From positions 1 through 64,000 of the forward strand of contig JAJKIR010000135.1 in NCBI GenBank assembly GCA_021154325.1: DNA of 64,000 nucleotides, read 5' to 3'. This DNA comes from Gemmatimonas sp. (GTDB taxonomy: Bacteria > Gemmatimonadota > Gemmatimonadetes > Gemmatimonadales > Gemmatimonadaceae). Positions 11,144 to 20,776 of this stretch are shown here, in pieces (positions within the stretch are counted from its first letter, which is position 1; each line of letters opens with the position of its first letter). Both the position numbers and the translations under genes were made by a program. The notes under the pieces are model-generated. The model saw nothing but the letters and a program-made list of their open reading frames with translations. It was not told the origin of the DNA and did not search any database.

Positions 11144-13404
11144 TGGCGGCGTGAACGTTCACCACCACGGCGCGGGCGATCACCACGCCCACCCCGGTCC
11201 CCGCGCTCGCCCCGGTCCGAGGCGGCGCGTTCGACGGGCGCTTCTCCCTCGCCGCCCGGTGCATCGCCGCCAGTACGGCCGTTACCGCCTTCGCCCGATG
11301 ATCCGCCTTCACCCGGCTCGGGCGCCGGCAGAAGCGCCTTACGAGAGAGCCGCAACCGGCCGCGCTCGTCCCGCTCGATCAACTTCACGCGCACGCGATC
11401 GCCCTTCTTGACCACGTCCTCGGTCTTCTCCGTGCGGCCATGCTGCATCTCGGAGATGTGCAGCAGCCCTTCCGTGCCGGGCATGATCTCGATGAAGGCA
11501 CCAAACGGAGTGGTCGACTTCACCGGACCCTCGTAGATCTCGCCGACCACCGGCTCCGCCGTGAGCGCTTGCACCATCTGGCGCGCGCGCTCCATTGCGT
11601 CGCCGCCAACAGCGGCGATGGTAACGAGGCCCGAATCGTCGACCGTGAGCTCGGCGCCGGTTTCGTCCTGAATCCCGCGAATCGTCTTTCCCTTCGGTCC
11701 GATGAGATCTCCGATCTTCTCCGGATTGATCTGCATCGTGACGATGCGCGGCGCGAAGCGCGACAGTTCCGTGCGCGGCTGCGCAAGCGCCTTCTCCATC
11801 TCGCCGAGAATGTGAAGACGTGCCTCGCGCGCTTGGGCGAGCGCCTCCTTCATGATCTGCAGATCGAGACCCTCGATCTTGATGTCCATCTGGATCGAGG
11901 TGATCCCGTTGCCCGTACCAGCGACCTTGAAGTCCATGTCGCCGAGGTGATCCTCGGTTCCAAGAATGTCGGTAAGGATCGCGTACTTCTTCCCTTCCTT
12001 GATCAGCCCCATCGCGACGCCCGCGACAGCGGCACGCATCGGGACGCCGGCGTCGAAGAGCGCGAGCGAGCCGCCGCAAACTGACGCCATCGACGACGAG
12101 CCGTTCGACTCGAGGATGTCCGACACGATGCGGATCGTGTACGGGAATTCCTCGAACGCCGGCAGAACGCCCTGGAGCGCGCGCTCGGCGAGGTTCCCGT
12201 GTCCGATCTCACGACGAGAGGTACCCCGGACCGGTCGAACTTCGCCCGTGGAGAATGGCGGGAAGTTGTAGTGCAGCATGAACGACTTCGTCACTTCCTG
12301 CGGCTCATCGATACTGTCGAGGCGCTGAACGTCGTTCTGCGTGCCTAACGTGGCTACGACCAGGGCCTGGGTCTGACCGCGCGTGAACAGCGCGGAACCG
12401 TGCGCCCGAGGCAGCAGCCCCGTCTCGATCGTGATCGGCCGCACTTCCTTTGGCGTACGCCCGTCGACGCGGTGACCGCTCGACAGGACCTGACCGCGCA
12501 GCTGGTGGTATTCGACGTCACCGAGCAAGGTGTGGAGCTCCTTCGCCGCGTCCGGAAAGTCGCCTAACAACTGCTCGGCGACGTCCTTTTTGGCGCGCTC
12601 CACGGCCTCGACGCGCGTGTGCTTGTCCTTCTGATTGAGCGCCTCGCTGATGCGGCCTTCGGCGAGCTCCTTAACGCGTGTCTCCAGTCCTTCGGGGAGC
12701 TTCGCCTTTTCCCACGACATCTTCGCGGGACGCTCGATCTTCTGGAAGAGCTCCTCCTGCGTCGCAATCAGCTCGCGAATGCCCTTGTGGGCGATGCCGA
12801 GCGCCTCGACGACGTCGTCTTCGGAGACCTCGAGCGCGCCACCTTCGACCATCACGATGGAGTCCGCGGAGCCAGCGACTACGAGCTCCATGTCACTGTA
12901 CTCGAGCTGCTGGAAAGTCGGGTTGAGCACCCACTTCCCCTGAATGCGACCGACACGAATGCCGGCAATCGGACCGGCGAAGGGAACCTTCGACGCGTTC
13001 AGCGCAAAGGAGGTCGCGACCAGCGCGAGCACGTCGGCGTCGTTCTCCTGGTCCGCGGAGATGACGTAGACGAAGACCTGGACCTCGTTCTTGAACCCTT
13101 CCGGGAAGAGAGGTCGAATCGAGCGATCGACGATGCGTGCCGAGAGAATCTCGGCGTCGCTCGGACGTCCCTCTCGCTTGATGAAACCACCCGGGATTTT
13201 GCCCGCCGCATACTGTCGCTCTTTGTACTCGACGGTGAGCGGGAAGAATGGGAGTGGGCTTTGATTCTCACTGACGGTGACCGTGGCAAGAACCTGTGTT
13301 TCACCGAACTGCACCAGGGCGGAGCCAGCCGCCTGTTTCGCCATGCTGCCCGTTTCGATAACGAGCTTACGGCCGGCGAACGTCTTTTCGACGCGTTGCT
13401 TCAT
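11140..13404 (-). CDS. pnp: Polyribonucleotide nucleotidyltransferase (PNPase)
   Basis: Phosphorolytic 3'-5' exoribonuclease of the RNA degradation machinery, 754 aa from ATG 13404 (MKQRVEKTFAGRKL); the open frame starts 14 codons earlier without support. Two RNase PH domains are visible (KREGRPSDAEILSARIVDRSIRPLFP; RGTSRREIGHGNLAERAL), then a KH domain (IGDLIGPKGKTIRGIQDETGA) and an S1 domain (YEGPVKSTTPFGAFIEI). After the S1 domain comes an unusual tail of about 60 residues rich in Gly, Glu and Arg, ending in RGG-like repeats. Downstream of rpsO, the classic order. Confidence 0.96.
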   Translation of the reverse strand: MKQRVEKTFAGRKLVIETGSMAKQAAGSALVQFGETQVLATVTVSENQSPLPFFPLTVEYKERQYAAGKIPGGFIKREGRPSDAEILSARIVDRSIRPLFPEGFKNEVQVFVYVISADQENDADVLALVATSFALNASKVPFAGPIAGIRVGRIQGKWVLNPTFQQLEYSDMELVVAGSADSIVMVEGGALEVSEDDVVEALGIAHKGIRELIATQEELFQKIERPAKMSWEKAKLPEGLETRVKELAEGRISEALNQKDKHTRVEAVERAKKDVAEQLLGDFPDAAKELHTLLGDVEYHQLRGQVLSSGHRVDGRTPKEVRPITIETGLLPRAHGSALFTRGQTQALVVATLGTQNDVQRLDSIDEPQEVTKSFMLHYNFPPFSTGEVRPVRGTSRREIGHGNLAERALQGVLPAFEEFPYTIRIVSDILESNGSSSMASVCGGSLALFDAGVPMRAAVAGVAMGLIKEGKKYAILTDILGTEDHLGDMDFKVAGTGNGITSIQMDIKIEGLDLQIMKEALAQAREARLHILGEMEKALAQPRTELSRFAPRIVTMQINPEKIGDLIGPKGKTIRGIQDETGAELTVDDSGLVTIAAVGGDAMERARQMVQALTAEPVVGEIYEGPVKSTTPFGAFIEIMPGTEGLLHISEMQHGRTEKTEDVVKKGDRVRVKLIERDERGRLRLSRKALLPAPEPGEGGSSGEGGNGRTGGDAPGGEGEAPVERAASDRGERGDRGGRGDRPRRGGERSRRQ

Positions 13405-13483
13405 TGCTTTTTTGGCCTCAGAGAAATGCAAACGCGCGGGCTGCATAGATTGCGCCCGCGCGGTGCGTGTAGCTCATCCGAAA

Positions 13484-13744
13484 TCAATACCGGAGCCCGA
13501 GTTCCTGAACGACTCGGCGATAGCCGTCGACGTCGGTGCGCTTCATGTAGTTCAGAAGGCGGCGACGTCTGCCAACCATTTTGAGGAGGCCGCGACGGCT
13601 GTGGTGATCCTTCTTGTGCGTGCGGAAGTGATCGTTCAAGTAGTTGATTCGGTCGGTGAGAATCGCGACCTGCACGCGAGCCGAGCCCGTGTCGTTCTCC
13701 GAAATCCGATACTTCTCAACTGTAGCGGTCTTGTTGAAAGCCAT
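13484..13744 (-). CDS. rpsO: Ribosomal protein S15 (uS15)
   Basis: Primary 16S rRNA-binding protein of the small subunit, 86 aa from ATG 13744 ([13 protein letters not shown]). It contains the family block [22 protein letters not shown] (split by no gaps) and [13 protein letters not shown]. The open frame extends 42 codons upstream with no similarity to S15 and is not used. rpsO-pnp is a conserved pair, and S15 levels are often autoregulated through the leader; I do not see enough here to name such an element. Confidence 0.97.
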   Translation of the reverse strand: MAFNKTATVEKYRISENDTGSARVQVAILTDRINYLNDHFRTHKKDHHSRRGLLKMVGRRRRLLNYMKRTDVDGYRRVVQELGLRY

Positions 13745-13845
13745 GCCGTGGAGTCCCCGCCGCGTCGCAAGCGGCTCGTTCGTCAGTCTGATTGGATGAG
13801 CCAGTAAAAGTAGCGAGTGAGAGGGGTTACGTGCTAGGGGGTCCC

Positions 13846-15276
13846 CTACCCTCGCAGCTTTGTGACCCAACTTGCGAGTCGCGCGAACCAGCTGTGGGTG
13901 TCGTTGTACATCACGACCACGAAGAGCAGCGCAATCGCGAGGAGGCCAAAGCGGAGGATGTATTCCCGCGTCCGCAGACTGAATGGCTTCCCCTTCGCTG
14001 ATTCGAGGACGTTGATGAGAATCTGCCCCCCGTCCAGGATCGGAATGGGCAGCAGATTGAGGATGGCCACGTTGATGCTGAGCAGCGCGATCAGTCCGAA
14101 CAGGCTCTCCAGGCCGCTGCGCGCTGCCTCGACGGACATCTGAGTGATTCCCACGGGCCCACTGAGCTGCCGGACGGAGAGTCGGCGCGTCACGAGCCTT
14201 TTGACGATGTCGACAATTGCGCCGCCCATGAACCAGGTGGTGCTTGCGCCTCGCTTGATGGCTGCCCCCAGACCCAGCGGCTCACGAATCGTGACGCCGT
14301 TCCAGGGGCCCGCGCCGATCTTTCCCACGGTTCTCACCTCGTGGGTGCCGAGGGCGGTGTCGGGCGTCGCTTTGGGAGCGACATTGATCTCCATCGCTTG
14401 ACCGCGGCGCACTACGGTGAAGCGAAGGACCCGTTCAGGCGAGCGGTTGACGACTGCAACGAGCTCAGCCCACGAGCTGATGGGCTGTCCATCGATTGCC
14501 ACGACGCTGTCCCGGCTCCGAAGGCCCGCCTCCTGCGCCCGGCCACCAGGCAGCACGGTGTCCAGAACGGGCGGGCGGTGCACGTCGATCGAGGCGAGAA
14601 TGTCCTCGACCGATGGGCCACCAGCCGCACCGACAGGGACTCGGACCACGCCACGCGTCGTCTGGAAGACGACGGTATCCTGGCTCGTCGCGATGTTCTG
14701 GTCGACGTCCTCCCAGGTCGTTATGCGGTGCCCATTCACGGCGACGAGCGTGTCGCCCGGGTGCAGTTGGGCGAGTGCCGGCGCGTTAGGCGGCGGAACG
14801 ACCCTTCCCACGATTCGGCTTGGTGTTACGGCGCGGCCGAAGTGCAGCGCGAGTCCGACACCGATCACGAACGTGAGGAGCACGTTCATCGAGACGCCGG
14901 CGATGAGGATCAAGAGGCGCGCGGGAAGCGGCTTGCTCTCGAAGAGCCGTCGCTCTGGGATCGGCAGCGGCCCGAACGGGATCATCGCGTTCGGATCGTA
15001 GTCCGGACTGTCGGCCCTCGGAGCGGTCTCGCTTCCGCCCTCGAGAAGCGCCGCGTCCTCATCCAGTCGCGACGCCATCCTCACGTATCCCCCGAGCGGC
15101 AATGCGGCGAGGATGTACTCCGTCTCACCCCACCGCTTTCGAAAGAGTGATGGGCCGAAGCCGATCGAGAAGCGCGGCGCATACACACCCATCGCCTTCG
15201 CCGCAAGAAAATGTCCGAGCTCGTGAACGAAGATCACGAGGCCGAAGACGAGAATGGGGGCGAGTATCGCTAGCAT
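13846..15276 (-). CDS. rseP: Site-2 metalloprotease RseP with two PDZ domains
   Basis: Intramembrane zinc protease that cleaves membrane-bound anti-sigma factors and signal peptide remnants. The 476-aa protein has the zinc motif HELGH at residues 18-22 in the first membrane segment, two PDZ-like domains in the periplasmic middle ([30 protein letters not shown]) and the C-terminal [12 protein letters not shown] motif carrying the third zinc ligand. It overlaps dxr by 7 nt. A short G/C hairpin around its stop codon may separate it from rpsO. Confidence 0.95.
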   Translation of the reverse strand: MLAILAPILVFGLVIFVHELGHFLAAKAMGVYAPRFSIGFGPSLFRKRWGETEYILAALPLGGYVRMASRLDEDAALLEGGSETAPRADSPDYDPNAMIPFGPLPIPERRLFESKPLPARLLILIAGVSMNVLLTFVIGVGLALHFGRAVTPSRIVGRVVPPPNAPALAQLHPGDTLVAVNGHRITTWEDVDQNIATSQDTVVFQTTRGVVRVPVGAAGGPSVEDILASIDVHRPPVLDTVLPGGRAQEAGLRSRDSVVAIDGQPISSWAELVAVVNRSPERVLRFTVVRRGQAMEINVAPKATPDTALGTHEVRTVGKIGAGPWNGVTIREPLGLGAAIKRGASTTWFMGGAIVDIVKRLVTRRLSVRQLSGPVGITQMSVEAARSGLESLFGLIALLSINVAILNLLPIPILDGGQILINVLESAKGKPFSLRTREYILRFGLLAIALLFVVVMYNDTHSWFARLASWVTKLRG

Positions 15277-16403
15277 TGGAACCGGGTCCTGACGTGACGG
15301 CGCGCGGCCTCATCAGCGGCGAGGATGGCGTCGCGTGAATCGCCATTCCACTCGCCTAACGCCTCGAGCGCGGACTCGATCGCGCCCGGGATGTCGCCGA
15401 AGCGAATGCGTCCGTCGATAAAGAGTGACACAGCCTCTTCGTTCGCGGCGTTGAAGACAGCCGGCGCCGCGCCGCCGCGCCGACCCGCGGCGACTCCGAG
15501 CGCGAGCGCCGGAAAGTCGGCGACGCGTACACGCTCGAAGGTCATCGGTGAGCTCTCCACCGGATCGAACGGCGGAACGCCCGTGTCCGGCACCCGCTCG
15601 GGATGCGTCAGCGCATACAGCACCGGCAGCTCCATGCTCGGTACACCGAGCTGCGCCAGCACGCTGCCGTCGACAAACTCCACGAACGAGTGGATGACGC
15701 TCTGAGGATGCACCACCACGTCGATCTGATCGAACGAGAGACCGAACAGATGGTGTGCCTCGATGACCTCGAGTGCCTTGTTCGCCAGAGTCGCGCTATC
15801 CACGGTGATCTTCCTGCCCATGCGCCAGGTGGGATGCTGCAAGGCGTCGGTGAGCGTCGCGCGCTCGATCTTCTCGGACGACCACTGCCGAAATGGACCG
15901 CCCGACGCCGTGAGAATCACGCGTCGTACCTCGACACCGGTACGCCCCGTGATGCATTGAAGGATAGCACTATGCTCGCTGTCGACAGGCACGAGCTCGC
16001 CGCCGCCGCGCGCACGCGCGGCATGCACGAGGTGGCCGGCCATAACGAGTGTTTCCTTGTTCGCGAGCGCGACGCGCTTGCCGCACTCGAGCGCCGCCAG
16101 TGTTGCGTCGAGGCCGGCCGCTCCAACCACCGCATTGAGCACGATGTCGACGTCGTCACGTGTTGCCGCGGCGATGAGACAACTCCGTCCCGATTCCCAA
16201 GCCGCGTGCTCGCTGGCGCCATTGTTCACGAGCCCGACAAAGGCGGGACGAAATTCCACCTCCTGCTCCCTCAGCAGCGCGGCGTTGCTGAACGCGGTGA
16301 GCGCCGACACGCAGAAGCGCTCCCGCTGGCGGCTGAGGACTCGCAGCGCCGTGGTACCGATCGAGCCCGTCGAGCCGAGGATGGCGACGCGCCGCATCGT
16401 CAT
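15270..16403 (-). CDS. dxr: 1-Deoxy-D-xylulose 5-phosphate reductoisomerase
   Basis: Second step of the MEP isoprenoid pathway, converting DXP to MEP with NADPH. I place the start at ATG 16403 (MTMRRVAILGSTGSIG), which gives a 4-nt ATGA overlap with cdsA and 377 aa. The NADPH motif GSTGSIGTTAL, the KETLVMAG block, PVDSEHSAI (metal site), TASGGPFR and HPQSVIHSFVEF are all present. The companion dxs is at 49.6-51.5 kb in the same window, so the two MEP genes are unlinked here. Confidence 0.96.
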   Translation of the reverse strand: MTMRRVAILGSTGSIGTTALRVLSRQRERFCVSALTAFSNAALLREQEVEFRPAFVGLVNNGASEHAAWESGRSCLIAAATRDDVDIVLNAVVGAAGLDATLAALECGKRVALANKETLVMAGHLVHAARARGGGELVPVDSEHSAILQCITGRTGVEVRRVILTASGGPFRQWSSEKIERATLTDALQHPTWRMGRKITVDSATLANKALEVIEAHHLFGLSFDQIDVVVHPQSVIHSFVEFVDGSVLAQLGVPSMELPVLYALTHPERVPDTGVPPFDPVESSPMTFERVRVADFPALALGVAAGRRGGAAPAVFNAANEEAVSLFIDGRIRFGDIPGAIESALEALGEWNGDSRDAILAADEAARRHVRTRFQC

Positions 16404-17290
16404 CGCGGAGGCGCCCACACCAGCAGCGCGTTGAACAGCACGTACGAGACCGGGAGCACGAACAGCAGACTGTCGAATCGATCGAGCACGCCGCCATGAC
16501 CCGGTATGATGTGCGAGCTGTCCTTCATCCCGGCCTCGCGCTTGAGCAATGACTCAACGAGGTCACCGATCTGCGCCGCGACACTAACGAGAGCGGCGAA
16601 TGCAATGAGACCACCCCGCACAAAGGCGAGCTGCGTCGTCGGCGTCAGGAGGAAGCGCGCGTAGAGCCAGCCGATGATGATCGTGGCCCCGAGGCCGCCG
16701 ACCGCGCCGGCCACGGTTTTTCCCGGGCTCACTGATGGCATCAGCTTGCGCTTGCCGAAGGCGCGGCCGACGAAGTAGGCGCCGATATCGGAAGCCCAGG
16801 TGAGCAGGATCGGCAGCAGGAGCAACAACCCGCCCGCGCTCACGGCCACGCCGCCTAACGGGACGCGCACGGATTCGATGACGTACTGGTGATAGCGGAT
16901 GGCATAGCCGAAGCTCAACATGCCCCCAGTGTACAGCACACCCAGCACGGTGGACGACGCGGCGCCGAGCGGCCGGCCATTCACACCGCGCGCGAAGAGC
17001 GCGATGGCGAGTACCACGAGAACGGCGAGCGCCATCGCCGAGAGCGGCGGCTCGTACAAGCGGAGATACCGCGCGTGGACGAAGAGCGGCACGACGGCCG
17101 CGAGGGGAATGCCCACGTCCTCGAGCGGCGTGAGCCCCGAGCCGCGCGCGATGCGGAAGAACTCCCATGCCGCCAGCGCCGAGATGATCGCGAGGAGCGC
17201 GGCCAGCGCCGCGCCTCCGGCAAAGATGACGAGAACGCCGAGGGGTGCGGCGATGACTCCGAACAGAACGCGTCGCGTCAGCTCCGACAC
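16400..17290 (-). CDS. cdsA: Phosphatidate cytidylyltransferase
   Basis: Inner-membrane enzyme making CDP-diacylglycerol from phosphatidate and CTP. The 296-aa polytopic protein starts at GTG 17290 and has the C-terminal CDS signature with SPGKTVAGAVGG, ending near HGGVLDRFDSL. It follows frr after 46 nt. In many bacteria uppS (undecaprenyl diphosphate synthase) lies between frr and cdsA; there is no room for it here. Confidence 0.93.
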   Translation of the reverse strand: MSELTRRVLFGVIAAPLGVLVIFAGGAALAALLAIISALAAWEFFRIARGSGLTPLEDVGIPLAAVVPLFVHARYLRLYEPPLSAMALAVLVVLAIALFARGVNGRPLGAASSTVLGVLYTGGMLSFGYAIRYHQYVIESVRVPLGGVAVSAGGLLLLLPILLTWASDIGAYFVGRAFGKRKLMPSVSPGKTVAGAVGGLGATIIIGWLYARFLLTPTTQLAFVRGGLIAFAALVSVAAQIGDLVESLLKREAGMKDSSHIIPGHGGVLDRFDSLLFVLPVSYVLFNALLVWAPPR

Positions 17291-17336
17291 GAAAGCTCCA
17301 CCGGTAAGGCCGGCACGTGCGACGCGGCCCGGGCGA

Positions 17337-17891
17337 TCACACTTCCATGATCTCGGCTTCTTTCGCCTTGATCAGGTCGTCGATCTTGTGGATGTAATCG
17401 TCGTGAACCTTCTGCAGCTCCTTTTCCGCGTGCTTGACGTCGTCCTCGGACACGCCCTGCAGCTTCTTGAGCGCTTCGCGCGCGTGGGTGCGCGCGTGCC
17501 TAACCGCGATCTTCCCTTCCTCGGCGAGCTTGTGGACCACTTTAACAAGCTCCTTGCGCCGCTGCTCATTCATTGAAGGCAGCGGTACCCGGATAATGGC
17601 TCCTTGAGCCGATGGATCGAGGCCAAGGTCGGATTCCCGAATCGCCTTCTCGATGACCTTCGCCTGAGTCTTGTCGAACGGAGTCACGATGAGAAGGCGC
17701 GGCTCGGGCGCGGACACTGACGCGACCTGATTCAGCGCCATCGAGGTGCCGTACATGTCGACGCGAACTGTGTCGAGCATGTTGGGCGAGGCCTTGCCGG
17801 ACCGGATGGAACCGAACTCGCGCCGCGTGCTCTCGATGCCCTTGTCCATCGCGGCGCGCATGTCCTTCGTGATTTGCGGAATTGTCATCAT
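17337..17891 (-). CDS. frr: Ribosome recycling factor
   Basis: Splits post-termination ribosomes together with EF-G. The 184-aa protein has the conserved GKASPNMLD, VSAPEPRLLIVTPFD, the SDLGLDPSAQGAIIRVPLPSMNEQRR region (typically NLGLNP...RVPLPPLTEERR) and EVDKAEKELQ-like C-terminal helix. Starts at tandem ATGs; the first (17891) gives an ATGA overlap with pyrH, the second removes one residue. Confidence 0.96.
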   Translation of the reverse strand: MMTIPQITKDMRAAMDKGIESTRREFGSIRSGKASPNMLDTVRVDMYGTSMALNQVASVSAPEPRLLIVTPFDKTQAKVIEKAIRESDLGLDPSAQGAIIRVPLPSMNEQRRKELVKVVHKLAEEGKIAVRHARTHAREALKKLQGVSEDDVKHAEKELQKVHDDYIHKIDDLIKAKEAEIMEV

Positions 17892-18634
17892 CGAACCAGG
17901 GTACCGACGCGCTCGCCCCGGACAGCGGCGACGAATGCGCCCGGACGGTGGATATTGAGTACGATCAGCGGCAGCTTGTTCTCACTGCAGAGGGTGATCG
18001 CGGTCTGATCGATCACGCCCAGGTTCTTGAGCATGACGTCGCGGAAGCTGATCTCCTCGTAGAAGCTCGCCGTCGGATCCGTCTTCGGATCGGCCGAGTA
18101 GACGCCCTCCACGCTCGTCGCCTTGATGATGACGTTCGCCTTCATCTGGATGGCGCGGAGCACCGCCGCCGTGTCCGTGGAAAAGTACGGATTGCCGGTA
18201 CCAGCGGCAAAGATCACGATGCGGCCTTTCTCGAGGTGACGCAGTGCACGACGACGAATGTACGGCTCCGCGACTTCCTCCATGCGGATCGCGGTCATGA
18301 CGCGGGTCGTGAGGCCCTTGCGCTCCAGCACATCCTGAACGGCGAGGGCGTTGATAACCGTGCCGAGCATGCCCATGTAGTCGGCGGTCACGCGGTCGAC
18401 CTCCTTCGACAGGAGGCGACCGCGGACGAGATTCCCGCCGCCGATGACGAGGCCAACCGAGGCACCCGCCTTGACGACCGACGCGACTTCGCCCGCCAGT
18501 CGTTCGACGATCGCGAAGTCCCACGCAAAGCCTTTCTCTCCGGCGAGGGCCTCGCCGGAGAGCTTGAGAAGCACCCGCGGATACCGGAGATCGGACAGGC
18601 GCTCCGCGCCCGTCGGATCCGTATCGCGTCTCAT
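17888..18634 (-). CDS. pyrH: UMP kinase
   Basis: Phosphorylates UMP to UDP; amino-acid-kinase fold, hexameric and usually GTP-regulated. The 248-aa protein has VLLKLSGEALAGEKGFAWD, VIGGGNLVRGR, DYMGMLGTVINALAVQ and FAAGTGNPYFSTDTAA, all signature blocks. It belongs to the rpsI-rpsB-tsf-pyrH-frr-cdsA-dxr-rseP arrangement that is widely conserved in bacteria. Confidence 0.97.
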   Translation of the reverse strand: MRRDTDPTGAERLSDLRYPRVLLKLSGEALAGEKGFAWDFAIVERLAGEVASVVKAGASVGLVIGGGNLVRGRLLSKEVDRVTADYMGMLGTVINALAVQDVLERKGLTTRVMTAIRMEEVAEPYIRRRALRHLEKGRIVIFAAGTGNPYFSTDTAAVLRAIQMKANVIIKATSVEGVYSADPKTDPTASFYEEISFRDVMLKNLGVIDQTAITLCSENKLPLIVLNIHRPGAFVAAVRGERVGTLVR

Positions 18635-18666
18635 GAGATTAGCAACTTCTGATTGCGTCTCGATGA

Positions 18667-19269
18667 TCAGGCCTCGCCGAGCTGATAGCGGACGAAACGG
18701 CGTACCTGAATGTTCTCGCCGGTCTTCGCGGACAATTCCTTCACGAGGTCACCGACCGTCTTCTTCGGCTCCCGGACCCACGCCTGATGCAGCAGGGCGA
18801 CGTCCTTGTAAAACGCCTCGATCTTTCCGTCGACGATCTTCTCGATCATGTTCGCGGGCTTGCCGCTCTGCTTCACCTGCTCGACAAAGATGCGTCGCTC
18901 CTGCTCGACCTTCTCCGCTGGGATCGAGTCCTTGTCGACCGCGATCGGCGCCGCCGCCGCGATGTGCTCGGCCAGATAGCGCGCGACCTGCACGAACTCC
19001 TCATTCCGCGCGACGAAGTCAGTCTCGCAGTTCAGCTCGACGAGGACGGCGATCTTCCCGTTGTGATGGAGATAATGTCCGATCACACCTTCGCTGGCGG
19101 TTCGCCCAGCGCGCTTCTCGGCTTTCGCCGCGCCCGTCTTGCGCAGATGCTCGACCGCTTTGTCGATGTTGCCGCCGCACTCCTCGAGCGCCTTCTTGCA
19201 ATCCATCATCCCCGCGCCGGTGCGATCGCGCAGCTCTTTCACATCCTTTGAACTCACCATCGTAGCCAT
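18667..19269 (-). CDS. tsf: Elongation factor Ts, short form
   Basis: Nucleotide exchange factor for EF-Tu. I use ATG 19269 (MATMVSSKDVKELRDRTGAGMMDCKKAL), which has an AGGAAGG ribosome site about 9 nt upstream; the frame opens two codons earlier with TTG. The core has the TDFVARNEEF motif. At 200 aa it is much shorter than the E. coli protein (283 aa) and lacks one of the two core subdomains, as in Thermus-type EF-Ts. Located directly downstream of rpsB. Confidence 0.96.
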   Translation of the reverse strand: MATMVSSKDVKELRDRTGAGMMDCKKALEECGGNIDKAVEHLRKTGAAKAEKRAGRTASEGVIGHYLHHNGKIAVLVELNCETDFVARNEEFVQVARYLAEHIAAAAPIAVDKDSIPAEKVEQERRIFVEQVKQSGKPANMIEKIVDGKIEAFYKDVALLHQAWVREPKKTVGDLVKELSAKTGENIQVRRFVRYQLGEA

Positions 19270-19349
19270 ATCCAATCCGCCTTCCTGTCGTGGAAACGCC
19301 GCCGGCTCATGCCGGCGGCGTCAGATAATTTACTCGCGTCCGGGAGGCT

Positions 19350-20267
19350 TTACTCGGCCTCGTCCGCGCCTTCCGTCGTATCGCCGGTCTCCCCGCCTTC
19401 CGCCGCATCACCCTCGCCGGGCGCCTTGAGCCGCGCCGCGATCGCCTCGGGCTTCGCGCGACGACGGCGCGGACGGCGTCGACGGCGCCGCTCCCCTTCC
19501 TCGGCAGGCTCACTGCCGCGGTCGGAGCTGTACGTCGTCTGCCCTTCGCCTTCCTCGGTCTCCTCACGGATGGGCGCTGACTGCCGCGCCTCGACGATCG
19601 CATCGGCGATCGCCTTCGTGATCAGCTCCACGGAGCGAATCGCATCGTCGTTCCCGGCGATCGGAACGGTGATCAGATCGGGATCCGCGTTGGTGTCCGC
19701 GATGGCGACGATCGGGATATTCAGCTTGTTCGCCTCGTTGACGGCGATGCGCTCCTTCTTCGAATCGACGATGAACAGCAGGCCCGGAAGCCGCGTCATC
19801 GAGCGAATGCCGTGCAGGTATTTCTTGAGCTTTTCCGACTCACGATTGAGCATCAGCTGCTCTTTCTTCGTGTAGTTCTCGAACTCGCCGCCAGCCTCGG
19901 ATCCGGTTTCGAGGTCCTTCATGCGCCGGATCTGCTTCTTCACCGTCGTGAAGTTCGTGAGCAGGCCTCCGAGCCAGCGCTCGGTGATGAACATGGCGCC
20001 GGATCGTTCGGCTTCCGAGCGGACGATCTGCGCCAGCTGGGGCTTGGTGCAGACGAACAGAACGTTGTCGCCGCGCATGATGACGTCGCGCGCGAGCTTC
20101 TGCGCGATCTCGATCTGGCGGAGCGTTTTCTGAAGGTCGATGATGTGAATCCCGTTCCGCTCGGCGAAGATGAACCGACGCATTTTGGGATTCCAGCGTC
20201 GCGTCTGGTGTCCGAAGTGGACACCGGCCGCGAGGAGCTGCTCGACCGTAGGCTGCGTGTCAGGCAT
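19350..20267 (-). CDS. rpsB: Ribosomal protein S2 (uS2) with extended C-terminus
   Basis: Small-subunit protein near the platform. ATG 20267 gives MPDTQPTVEQLLAAGVHFGHQTRRWNPKM; the upstream open frame is not S2. The family blocks GIHIIDLQKTL, FVCTKPQAQ-like VCTKPQLA, RWLGGLLTNF, LPGLLFIVDSKKE and IPIVAIADTN are present. The protein is 305 aa, about 60 longer than E. coli S2, because of a tail with a run of arginines followed by an acidic Gly/Glu stretch. Upstream of tsf, the usual order. Confidence 0.97.
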   Translation of the reverse strand: MPDTQPTVEQLLAAGVHFGHQTRRWNPKMRRFIFAERNGIHIIDLQKTLRQIEIAQKLARDVIMRGDNVLFVCTKPQLAQIVRSEAERSGAMFITERWLGGLLTNFTTVKKQIRRMKDLETGSEAGGEFENYTKKEQLMLNRESEKLKKYLHGIRSMTRLPGLLFIVDSKKERIAVNEANKLNIPIVAIADTNADPDLITVPIAGNDDAIRSVELITKAIADAIVEARQSAPIREETEEGEGQTTYSSDRGSEPAEEGERRRRRRPRRRRAKPEAIAARLKAPGEGDAAEGGETGDTTEGADEAE

Positions 20268-20379
20268 GTCGTGCTTGGACCTCTGAGTGGTTAGTCGTCC
20301 CCCGCCGTCAGCGTCGCCTGCCACCGATTGCTCGGCACCAGCACGCGACTCGGGCGAAGTGTGATGTGTCTGCTGGAGA

Positions 20380-20775
20380 TTAACGCTTGCTGAACTGGAA
20401 CCGCTTGCGTGCCTTCGGACGGCCCGGCTTCTTCCGCTCGACCGCGCGCGCGTCGCGCGTGAGCAATCCGAGGTCGCGGAGCTTGCGGCGATGCGCTTCG
20501 TCCACCTGCACGAGCGCGCGCGCGACGGCGAGCCGGAGCGCGCCCGCCTGCCCGGTCGATCCGCCACCGTCGACGTTCGCCTTCACGTCATACCGCCCCA
20601 GCGTGTCGGTCGCCGTGAAAGGCTGCTGAATCGACGTCACGTGCGACGGACGCGGGAAGTAGTCGCCTAACGTCCGGCCATTGACGTCCCACTTGCCGGA
20701 GCCCGGCTTCACATAGACGCGGCACACCGCTTCCTTGCGGCGGCCAATCGCGTGAACAGTCTGCGTGTCCGCCAT
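20380..20775 (-). CDS. rpsI: Ribosomal protein S9 (uS9)
   Basis: Small-subunit head protein whose C-terminal tail reaches the tRNA P site. ATG 20775 (MADTQTVHAIGRRKEAVCRVYVKPG) gives 131 aa ending in the conserved KARKRFQFSKR. GGGSTGQAGALRLAVARAL is the family signature. The start lies 2 nt past the rplM stop, so rplM and rpsI are cotranscribed and probably coupled. Confidence 0.97.
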   Translation of the reverse strand: MADTQTVHAIGRRKEAVCRVYVKPGSGKWDVNGRTLGDYFPRPSHVTSIQQPFTATDTLGRYDVKANVDGGGSTGQAGALRLAVARALVQVDEAHRRKLRDLGLLTRDARAVERKKPGRPKARKRFQFSKR

Positions 20776-20776
20776 C

